DNA of 5,555 nucleotides from Rikenellaceae bacterium. Lineage in GTDB: Bacteria; Bacteroidota; Bacteroidia; Bacteroidales; UBA932. The stretch covers positions 1-5,555 of the forward strand of contig CAAGHY010000129.1 in NCBI GenBank assembly GCA_900769735.1, in the 5' to 3' direction. Below the pieces are notes generated by a model, which ran no database searches, was not told the origin of the DNA, and was given only the letters and a program-made list of their open reading frames with translations. The translations under genes were made by a program, and so were the position numbers. Shown here one piece after another: positions 1 through 5,251 of the stretch (position 1 is the stretch's first letter; every line of letters starts with the position of its first letter).

Positions 1-305
1 ATGTGCTGGGAGATTCTCTTTTCGTTGATGAGAAGCAGGTCCATCCCAATAAGGTATATCTCTGGAACATCCTCAGTATCAATGGCTATTGAGATGAAGT
101 GCCTGTTCAGTATCTCTATTACCTGTGGGTTGTTGAAAAGAGTGTACGCGAGGTTTCTCTGCTCTATGTTGGAGATGTTTCCAATGTGTACAAATATGGG
201 TTTGTCCTCTTTTATAGCCTTGTTGAGTGTATCATTGGAGAAAGAGTGCCACTCAATTTCCCCTTTCAGGAGTTCTTTGATGTAAGGTGAAGATGTTCTA
301 TACAT
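1..305 (-). CDS. DUF255/YyaL-type thioredoxin-fold protein lacking CxxC, N-terminal fragment
   Basis: Reading the minus strand from an ATG at 305-303 gives 101 open codons that run off the left edge, so the C-terminus is missing. The fragment follows the DUF255 (YyaL/SPATA20) N-terminal pattern: SPY at residues 6-8, then EW at 18-19 where the family has the NPVDW segment, EDKPIFVHIG at 33-42, RHFISIAIDTED at 68-79 and PEIY at 81-84. In the family a CHWCH motif follows the IG segment by a few residues; an ungapped alignment puts Asn46-Ile-Glu-Gln49 there, so both cysteines are absent. The start is supported because family members begin only a few residues before SPY. Full-length relatives have several hundred residues, with a glycosidase-like helical domain after the thioredoxin domain; that part lies outside the window. 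It diverges from the M28 peptidase gene, with only 54 nt between start codons. Cellular role unknown; thiol redox chemistry is unlikely without the cysteines. Confidence 0.75.
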   Translation of the reverse strand, partial: MYRTSSPYIKELLKGEIEWHSFSNDTLNKAIKEDKPIFVHIGNISNIEQRNLAYTLFNNPQVIEILNRHFISIAIDTEDVPEIYLIGMDLLLINEKRISQH

Positions 306-321
306 TATGGTTGTTTTTTCT

Positions 322-329
322 TATATTTG
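322..329 (+). promoter_or_regulatory. Bacteroidetes -7 promoter box for the M28 peptidase gene
   Basis: TATATTTG matches the Bacteroides -7 consensus TAnnTTTG exactly. No good TTTG is seen 19-21 nt upstream, so the -33 element is weak or absent. Transcription would start near 335, leaving a leader of roughly 25 nt before the ATG at 360. This decides the peptidase start: an in-frame TTG at 327-329 lies inside the box itself and so is very unlikely to be a start codon. On the other strand, GACTTTTG (337 down to 330) matches five of six consensus positions and may serve the divergent DUF255 gene, which would put the two promoters back to back. Confidence 0.6.
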
Positions 330-359
330 CAAAAGTCTGACTCCTTAACAGATAGTTAT

Positions 360-2009
360 ATGCACGTAAGGAATTTATACAAAACCCTGGCATTTTACTG
401 TTGTGCCATCCTGGCTGCCGCAATAGCTCTGGAATTTATCCCTGTCCAGGAGATAAATGACAAAAGCTCGCCAGGCTTCTCTGCCCAGCGCGTTGCTGAC
501 GATTTGAGGGTTATCAGTAAGGAACCACACTCTATACAACACCCAAAAGAGAGAAAAGTTCTGAGAGATTTTCTCTTTTACAGGCTCCAGCAGATGGGTG
601 GCAAGGCTCAAGTGTTTGAATATGACACTATTCCAAGCAAAATAGGAGGCAAATTTTCTTACAGTAATGTTTATGCAGAATTTGCATCTCCTCTTCCCGA
701 CAGCTCTTCCTACATTCTTCTTGTAGCCCATTACGATTCACGTTTCAGGCAGAAAGTGGGCAAAGATACTGTTTATTCTTTTGGCGCTGCCGATGACGGA
801 TACGGTTTGGGAGTTATTCTGGAACTTGTTGGACTGGCGTTGGATTACCGTGATGAGTGGAAACAGGGAATAAAGGTGCTTTTCACAGATGCGGAGGAAC
901 ATAATCTTGACGGTATGAGGAGTGCGTGGCAGGAGAACCGTGAGATCTTTAATGGTGTGAACCTGATGGTGAACATTGATGCAAGGGGAGTGAAGGGGCC
1001 TGCGCTGCTGTTTGAGACATCTCCTGGAAATGAGAAGGTTCTGGATCTTTACTCTTATGCAAAACGTCCTCAGGGATTCTCATTGACCACTTTTGTGTAT
1101 AAACTGCTCCCAAACAACACTGATTTCTCTATAGTGAAGGATACCATTCCAGGGATGAATTTTGCGGTTGTGGACAATCTGAAGTATTATCATACAGATC
1201 TTGACAATTATTCCAATATATCCCTCAAGTCAGTACAGCATTATGGTGATCAGTTGGAACCGGTTATGTATGAGTATCTTACCGGAGAGGAATATGGCGT
1301 GTCAAATGCGTTTGTGGGGGAGAAGGATGTTGTATTTTTCGGCCTTCCGCTGTTGGGATTGTTCGTTTTCTCAAAAACCGGTTATCTGATATTGAATATT
1401 GCCGTATTTGCATTGTTTGCATTTGTCCTTTATGTGTACATCAGATACAAGATGATACCTTTACAGGGGATTTTAAGGGCGTTTTTGCACGTTCTGGCGT
1501 TCGCTGCGGTATCTGTAGGTTTGGGTATTCTTGGTGCGTTCGTACTTGCTAAATATAATGGTTTCAAGTTTGATATGCTGAACCTCAAGTATATATCTTA
1601 TGACAATCAGATTCTGTTGACGGTATTGCTTGTGCAGTTTGTGTGGCTGCTTGTGTTCATAAGGTTGCAGGAACGCAAACGCAAGTTCTATGTTTGGGAA
1701 ATGCTTTTGGGAAGCAATCTGCTTGTATTCCTGTTGTCTCTGGCTCTTTACATTTATGCAGGAGAGAACTATTTTATACTTTTCCCTTTGGCAACTTCTT
1801 GTGTGGCAATGTTTTTCAGTGTGGCAAAGAACTTTAAGTGGCTGTATCTTGTTTCTTGTGCATTAACTGTGCTCATTGCGGTGCATATCCTTTATTTGCT
1901 GTATGTGACCGTTACGGTAGGCTGTATGAGTGTAATAATGTTTTTGTGCATAATCTATTCTGCATCAGTTATCTCACAGTACTACTGCCTTAAGAGGAGG
2001 GAGGTTTAA
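360..2009 (+). CDS. Membrane-anchored M28 family zinc metallopeptidase
   Basis: This 549-residue protein is a predicted co-catalytic di-zinc exopeptidase of family M28. Residues 9-26 form a hydrophobic signal anchor after basic residues, so the catalytic domain (about 40-310) should face the periplasm. All expected site residues are present: His124 and Asp126 in HYDS, Asp145 in GAADDG, the pair Glu179 (general base) and Glu180 (ligand) in DAEEH, Asp207 in NIDARG and His278 in YYHTD. From about 324 to 540 the chain holds roughly eight hydrophobic helices, with a basic loop at 436-442. A peptidase domain plus polytopic C-terminus resembles the ERMP1 (endoplasmic reticulum metallopeptidase) architecture. 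The ATG at 360 is chosen over an upstream in-frame TTG that sits in the promoter box. Likely roles are aminopeptidase or, since M28-fold proteins include them, glutaminyl cyclase; the substrate cannot be told from sequence. It ends at a TAA 57 nt before the acyltransferase start. Confidence 0.88.
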   Translation: MHVRNLYKTLAFYCCAILAAAIALEFIPVQEINDKSSPGFSAQRVADDLRVISKEPHSIQHPKERKVLRDFLFYRLQQMGGKAQVFEYDTIPSKIGGKFSYSNVYAEFASPLPDSSSYILLVAHYDSRFRQKVGKDTVYSFGAADDGYGLGVILELVGLALDYRDEWKQGIKVLFTDAEEHNLDGMRSAWQENREIFNGVNLMVNIDARGVKGPALLFETSPGNEKVLDLYSYAKRPQGFSLTTFVYKLLPNNTDFSIVKDTIPGMNFAVVDNLKYYHTDLDNYSNISLKSVQHYGDQLEPVMYEYLTGEEYGVSNAFVGEKDVVFFGLPLLGLFVFSKTGYLILNIAVFALFAFVLYVYIRYKMIPLQGILRAFLHVLAFAAVSVGLGILGAFVLAKYNGFKFDMLNLKYISYDNQILLTVLLVQFVWLLVFIRLQERKRKFYVWEMLLGSNLLVFLLSLALYIYAGENYFILFPLATSCVAMFFSVAKNFKWLYLVSCALTVLIAVHILYLLYVTVTVGCMSVIMFLCIIYSASVISQYYCLKRREV

Positions 2010-2040
2010 TTGTATTTTTGATTCTTAGTTGCTATATTTG
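2009..2040 (+). promoter_or_regulatory. Bacteroidetes promoter for the acyltransferase gene
   Basis: A perfect -7 box TATATTTG at 2033-2040 is preceded by ATTG at 2009-2012 (three of four matches to the -33 TTTG) with a 20-nt spacer, within the usual 19-21. The start site would be near 2046, giving a leader of about 20 nt before the ATG at 2067. The -33 element overlaps the last base of the peptidase stop codon, so the acyltransferase can be transcribed on its own; read-through from the peptidase is also possible because no terminator hairpin is seen between them. Confidence 0.65.
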
Positions 2041-2066
2041 TTTGATAAACCTACTTATAATTCATT

Positions 2067-3197
2067 ATGGATTTGACTAAATTTGATAATATAAGGCCTT
2101 ACAATGATTCGGAAGTTCATCCTGCATTGGAGAGAATAGTGGGTAATCCATTGTTGGTCAATATTGCAAACTATATTTTCCCTGGCGGAGACCCTGAAAT
2201 GTTCAAGAAACTGCTTTTGAGCTGCAATTCAAAAGAGGACTTTCAGGTTAAGGTGATGTCGGGAGTAGTACAGAAGATAATAAATGATACTACTGCAGGG
2301 CTTTCATACGGGGGTGCGGAGCATTTTGATGGTGGCAAAAAGTATCTTATAGTTTCCAATCACAGGGATATTGTCCTTGATTCGGCATTTATCCAGCTTA
2401 TCATACATAAGAACGGCATCCAGACAACAGAGATTGCTGTAGGTGACAATCTTATCACCTCTTCATTCATTGAGGATATCTGCCGTTGCAACAAGATGAT
2501 AAAGGTTGTAAGAAGCACTTCTCCAAGAGAGGTTTACACAACATCCAAGATTCTTTCCGAGTATATAAGATACAATGTCGCAAACCAAGAGAGCTCAATT
2601 TGGATTGCCCAGAGAAACGGACGTACCAAAGATGGTGCAGATGTTACCGAGCAGGGATTGCTCAAGATGTTTGATATGAGTGGCAGCGGTGATTTCATTA
2701 AGGATTTCACTGAGCTTCATATACTTCCAACCTCAATTTCGTATGAGTTTGAGCCTTGTGACATACTTAAGGCTGTTGAGATTTACATCAGCCGCAGACA
2801 GAAGTATGTGAAGGCGGAAGGGGAGGACCTTAAAAGTATCCTTACCGGCATTATGCAGCCTAAGGGCAGGGTACATATACAGTTCAATGAGCCTGTTTCT
2901 GAGCAGGAGGTTCTTGCAGCTGCTGAATTGGACAAGAATGAGCGTTTCAAGGCTCTTGGAACCTGTATGGACAACAAGATTGTTGCCAACTACAAGTTGT
3001 GGCCTAACAACTACATCGCTTATGATATGCTTAACTCTACAGATGAGTATGCAAATGAGTATACACAGCAGGAGAAAGAGGTATTTGAGCAGTATATGAC
3101 CAAAAAAATGGAAAACGTGGAGGCTGATAAGGAGGAGTTGAAGGAGATTTTCCTTTCCATTTATGCAAATCCGGTTGTGGGCAAGAGGAATTTGTAA
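2067..3197 (+). CDS. PlsC/PlsB-like glycerolipid acyltransferase family protein
   Basis: This 376-residue protein, without a clear membrane helix, fits the glycerol-phosphate acyltransferase superfamily, which transfers acyl chains to the sn-1 or sn-2 position of glycerol phosphates in phospholipid synthesis. Block I is SNHRDIVLD at 97-105, with His99 as the catalytic base candidate. The block III-like segment WIAQRNGRTKDG at 179-190 corresponds to the EGGRS-type phosphate-binding motif, and ILPTSISYEFEP at 219-230 to the block IV proline region. The length is nearer to a cytosolic or peripheral acyltransferase than to a 240-residue PlsC. One oddity is that the distance from His99 to the following Asp105 is HX5D, not HX4D, although Asp101 also lies nearby. 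From memory, relatives in other Bacteroidetes share the HRDI-LD string, so this is probably a family trait. The ATG follows its own promoter by about 20 nt and the gene ends at a TAA before a shared terminator. Acyl donor and acceptor are not predictable. Confidence 0.8.
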   Translation: MDLTKFDNIRPYNDSEVHPALERIVGNPLLVNIANYIFPGGDPEMFKKLLLSCNSKEDFQVKVMSGVVQKIINDTTAGLSYGGAEHFDGGKKYLIVSNHRDIVLDSAFIQLIIHKNGIQTTEIAVGDNLITSSFIEDICRCNKMIKVVRSTSPREVYTTSKILSEYIRYNVANQESSIWIAQRNGRTKDGADVTEQGLLKMFDMSGSGDFIKDFTELHILPTSISYEFEPCDILKAVEIYISRRQKYVKAEGEDLKSILTGIMQPKGRVHIQFNEPVSEQEVLAAAELDKNERFKALGTCMDNKIVANYKLWPNNYIAYDMLNSTDEYANEYTQQEKEVFEQYMTKKMENVEADKEELKEIFLSIYANPVVGKRNL

Positions 3198-3253
3198 TAC
3201 CTGTAGTTGCAGAATATGTTTCCGTCCTTGCGGAGGGTTTTGAAGAAATAAAG

Positions 3254-3289
3254 AAAATCCCTGTCAGAGAGCTTTCTGACAGGGATTTT
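3254..3289. terminator. Bidirectional intrinsic terminator
   Basis: Two perfectly complementary 15-nt arms (3254-3268 and 3275-3289) flank a 6-nt loop, GAGCTT. The core CCCTGTCAGA / TCTGACAGGG is GC-containing and the arm ends are A/T runs, so a U-rich tail follows on either strand (TTTTATATT on plus; TTTTCTTTATTT on minus). It lies between the acyltransferase stop at 3197 and the convergent hbd stop at 3324, where one hairpin can serve both transcripts. Confidence 0.93.
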
Positions 3290-3323
3290 ATATTGATAAA
3301 CTCTTCTGTATCTATCGGGAAGA

Positions 3324-4169
3324 TTATTTTCTGTAATCATAGAAACCAACACCGGTTTTTCTACCAAGAAGTTTGGCTCTAACCATTTTTCTAAGAAGTG
3401 GGTGAGGTCTGTATTTGGTATCACCGAACTCGTTGTAAAGAACCTCCATAATAGCAAGACATACGTCCAAACCGATAAGGTCTGCAAGAGCCAAAGGACC
3501 CATAGGGTGGTTGGCACCAAGTTTCATAGCCTCGTCAATCTCCTCTTTTGTAGCTACACCGTCTGCAAGGATACCGATACCCTCGTTAACCATAGGGATA
3601 AGGATTCTGTTAACAACAAAACCAGGAGCCTCGTTAACTGTAACAGGGGTTTTGCCAATCTGTTTTGAAACCTCCACGATAGTCTGGTGAACCTCGTCTG
3701 AAGTAAGCTGGCCTTTGATAACCTCTACAAGTTTCATCATTGGAACTGGGTTGAAGAAGTGCATTCCAATAACTCTCTCAGGACGGTTGGTGTAAGAAGC
3801 AACCTGAGTGATTGAAAGTGATGAAGTGTTTGTTGCAAGGATAGCCTCCGGTTTGCAGATCTGGTCCAAAGTTTTGAAGATCTCCTCTTTGATAGCCATA
3901 TCCTCAGCTACAACCTCTACTACTAGATCAACGTCAGCCAAGTCCTCGTATACTTTTGTGTCTTTGATTCTTGCTAGGGTAGCATCTCTGTCAGCAGCCT
4001 CCATTTTGCCTTTCTCAACCATTTTAGCAAGGCTTTTCTCAATTGAAGCGTGTGCTTTTGCCAATGATGCGTCTGAACGTCCTTTGATGATTACGTCGTG
4101 TCCGGCTACTGCAAATGTCTGGGCAATACCATTACCCATAGTACCGTTACCAACTACTGCAACTTTCAT
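3324..4169 (-). CDS. hbd: 3-hydroxybutyryl-CoA dehydrogenase, predicted NADPH-preferring
   Basis: The enzyme interconverts acetoacetyl-CoA and 3-hydroxybutyryl-CoA in the cytosol, the second step of the acetyl-CoA to butyrate route. Its 281 residues are full length for a monofunctional bacterial Hbd. The N-terminal Rossmann domain has GNGTMG at 7-12, and NTSSLSIT at 114-121 carries the substrate serines 116/117. His137 in GMHFFNP and Glu149 in KLVEV form the catalytic dyad, and Asn187 in APGFVVNR completes the site. The C-terminal dimerisation domain includes GANHPMGP (218-225) and ends in GFYDYRK. Unusually, the end of the second beta strand reads IIKGRSD (27-33): Gly30-Arg31-Ser32 replaces the Asp that binds the NAD ribose in enzymes such as C. 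acetobutylicum Hbd. A Gly-Arg there fits NADPH binding. The gene lies 45 nt downstream of crt in the same direction and is probably co-transcribed with it; the shared hairpin at 3254-3289 ends the transcript. Codons look biased (AAC, ATC, GAC favoured), as in a highly expressed gene. Confidence 0.96.
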   Translation of the reverse strand: MKVAVVGNGTMGNGIAQTFAVAGHDVIIKGRSDASLAKAHASIEKSLAKMVEKGKMEAADRDATLARIKDTKVYEDLADVDLVVEVVAEDMAIKEEIFKTLDQICKPEAILATNTSSLSITQVASYTNRPERVIGMHFFNPVPMMKLVEVIKGQLTSDEVHQTIVEVSKQIGKTPVTVNEAPGFVVNRILIPMVNEGIGILADGVATKEEIDEAMKLGANHPMGPLALADLIGLDVCLAIMEVLYNEFGDTKYRPHPLLRKMVRAKLLGRKTGVGFYDYRK

Positions 4170-4207
4170 AGTCTATTTGTTTTTAATTTGTTAATGTTAT
4201 GTTTAAG

Positions 4208-4221
4208 TTATCTGTTATCTG
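4208..4221 (-). repeat. 7-bp tandem duplication at the crt stop codon
   Basis: TTATCTG occurs twice in tandem (4208-4214 and 4215-4221 on plus). On the coding strand this is CAGATAA repeated, and the first copy holds the crt TAA stop. It looks like a small replication-slippage duplication; since the second copy lies after the stop it does not change the protein. Confidence 0.7.
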
Positions 4222-4994
4222 TTTTTGAACTGTGGAGCCTCTTTCTTAAGGAAAGCGCCCATTCCCTCTTTCTGGTCCTCACTTGCAAAGCACAAGCCGA
4301 AAAGGTTTGCCTCAATTGCAATTGCAGAATCTATATCTGTCTGTATACCGGTATTGATGGCCTCTTTGCTGTATCTTACAGCTATTGGAGCTTTTGAAGC
4401 AATCTTGTTTGCCATTTTCATAGCCTCATCCATAAGGGCCTCAGGCTCTGCAATCTTGTTTACAAGGCCAATTCTGTAAGCCTCAGCTGCATCAATGATG
4501 TCTGCTGTGTAGATAAGCTCTTTGGCAACGCCCATTCCTACAAGTCTAGGCAATCTCTGTGTGCCTGAGAAACCAGGGGTAATTCCCAAACCAACCTCAG
4601 GTTGGCCGAATTTGGCTTTTGCAGAAGCGATTCTGATGTCACAAGCCATAGCAAGCTCGCATCCTCCACCAAGAGCGAAGCCGTTAACGGCTGCAATTAC
4701 AGGAACAGGAAGGGTTTCAATCTTTCTGAATACTGCTGCACCCTGCTCACCGAATGCCTTGCCCTCTGTTGCGCTCATTGTGCTCATCTGGGAGATGTCT
4801 GCACCTGCAACGAATGCACGGCCCTCACCGGTAATTATTACAACTTTGATCTCTTTATCATTTCCAATCTCTGTAAATGCTGCGTCAAGCTCGCTTAGAA
4901 CGGTTGTGTTAAGGGCGTTCATAGCTTGAGGGTTGTTGATTTTGACAACGCATACAGCCTCCTGTTTCTCTACAATAAGTTTGGTGTATTCCAT
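4215..4994 (-). CDS. crt: Enoyl-CoA hydratase / crotonase (3-hydroxybutyryl-CoA dehydratase)
   Basis: This 259-residue cytosolic enzyme of the crotonase superfamily reversibly dehydrates 3-hydroxybutyryl-CoA to crotonyl-CoA, the step after Hbd. The length is normal for a single-domain hydratase. AGADI at 63-67 and the glycine run ending at Gly110 give the oxyanion hole. GGGCELAMACD at 109-119 supplies catalytic Glu113, and FGQPEVGLG at 129-137 supplies catalytic Glu133, so both acid/base glutamates of true hydratases are kept. ITPGFSGTQRLPR at 138-150 follows the clostridial short-chain Crt pattern. The C-terminal FLKK..PQFKNR region is typical. The ATG at 4994 has no Shine-Dalgarno, as usual in Bacteroidetes. 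It is the first gene of a crt-hbd unit, divergent from the CoA-transferase gene across 257 nt. Other short-chain enoyl-CoAs could be substrates, but pairing with hbd argues for the C4 pathway. Confidence 0.96.
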   Translation of the reverse strand: MEYTKLIVEKQEAVCVVKINNPQAMNALNTTVLSELDAAFTEIGNDKEIKVVIITGEGRAFVAGADISQMSTMSATEGKAFGEQGAAVFRKIETLPVPVIAAVNGFALGGGCELAMACDIRIASAKAKFGQPEVGLGITPGFSGTQRLPRLVGMGVAKELIYTADIIDAAEAYRIGLVNKIAEPEALMDEAMKMANKIASKAPIAVRYSKEAINTGIQTDIDSAIAIEANLFGLCFASEDQKEGMGAFLKKEAPQFKNR

Positions 4995-4996
4995 AG

Positions 4997-5030
4997 TGTT
5001 TTTCTGATAATATTATGTTTTCTTGATAAT
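4997..5030 (-). repeat. Imperfect 15-nt direct repeat in the crt leader
   Basis: TGTTTTTCTGATAAT (4997-5011) and TGTTTTCTTGATAAT (5016-5030) agree at 13 of 15 positions, are separated by 4 nt and have a period of 19 nt. The nearer copy ends two bases from the crt ATG. On the coding strand each reads ATTATCA followed by a short A-rich stretch. Function unknown: it could be a protein or RNA binding site in the leader, or an old slippage product in AT-rich DNA. Confidence 0.55.
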
Positions 5031-5081
5031 TGTCCTGGACGCCCATCAAAGGGATAAATACAATATCACTATTAAGCATTA

Positions 5082-5089
5082 CAAATGTA
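5082..5089 (-). promoter_or_regulatory. Candidate -7 promoter box for crt-hbd
   Basis: On the minus strand this reads TACATTTG, an exact match to the Bacteroidetes TAnnTTTG. No convincing TTTG lies 19-21 nt further upstream, so it is a half-supported promoter. Transcription would start near 5075, giving a leader of about 80 nt that includes the direct repeat at 4997-5030. A small dyad (ACTA-ACAA-TAGT, 5089-5100) abuts it on the upstream side. Confidence 0.5.
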
Positions 5090-5141
5090 CTAACAATAGT
5101 TTAATAAATGGAATTAAACTTTTGTTTTTTTAATTAAATAT

Positions 5142-5157
5142 ATAACACGATTGTTAT
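5142..5157. promoter_or_regulatory. 16-bp palindrome, possible operator on the atoD promoter
   Basis: ATAACA (5142-5147) and TGTTAT (5152-5157) are perfect inverted copies around the 4-nt centre CGAT. The right arm ends on the first base of the -33 TTTG of the CoA-transferase promoter, a position where a bound dimer could block or recruit polymerase. The half-sites are in the opposite order to the Rex operator (TTGTTAA-N4-TTAACAA), so it is not simply a Rex site. The flanking DNA is very AT-rich, so chance occurrence is possible. Confidence 0.35.
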
Positions 5158-5187
5158 TTGAAATGATATTTTAATTATTTAATTTTG
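5157..5187 (+). promoter_or_regulatory. Bacteroidetes promoter for the CoA-transferase gene
   Basis: A -33 TTTG at 5157-5160 and a -7 TAATTTTG at 5180-5187 both match consensus exactly, with a 19-nt spacer. This is the best promoter in the window. The start site would be near 5193, leaving a leader of nearly 60 nt before the ATG at 5252. The leader is A/T-rich, with no clear ribosome binding site and no recognisable riboswitch. Confidence 0.78.
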
Positions 5188-5251
5188 CCTTGCCGTTAAT
5201 AGAGGCTATAAAAAAGTACAAGTTTTTGGCAAAATTTTAATAAAAATTATA

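Noticed and set aside
1..285. Plus-strand open frame of about 94 codons at the left edge
   Set aside because: It is antisense to the frame that reads as a DUF255 protein on the minus strand; its own translation has no recognisable pattern.
3218..3239. Possible second hairpin near TTCCGTCCTTGCGGA
   Set aside because: The stem is only about four base pairs (TCCG/CGGA) with no U run, far weaker than the nearby 15-bp terminator.
3161..3520. Minus-strand open frame of 119 codons across the terminator
   Set aside because: It overlaps the hbd 3' end in another frame, the terminator hairpin and the acyltransferase end; it is a shadow frame.
3808..4194. Plus-strand open frame of 128 codons opposite hbd
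   Set aside because: It is antisense to a fully conserved Hbd coding region and its composition is what such antisense reading yields.
4522..4929. Plus-strand open frame of 135 codons opposite crt
   Set aside because: Crt on the minus strand has all catalytic motifs; this frame is a by-product of its codon use.
5031..5054. GTCCTGGAC near-palindrome and adjacent GC-richer segment in the crt leader
   Set aside because: Four-base arms with one central base are too short to claim a site; no stable stem with neighbouring sequence was found.
5112..5135. AATTAAA / TTTAATT inverted repeat with a 10-nt loop
   Set aside because: Pure A/T arms in a strongly AT-rich stretch are expected by chance and would be an unstable hairpin.
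5224..5234. TTTTG-G-CAAAA dyad in the CoA-transferase leader
   Set aside because: Short, with a one-base centre and low complexity; it cannot form a hairpin and there is no other support for an operator.
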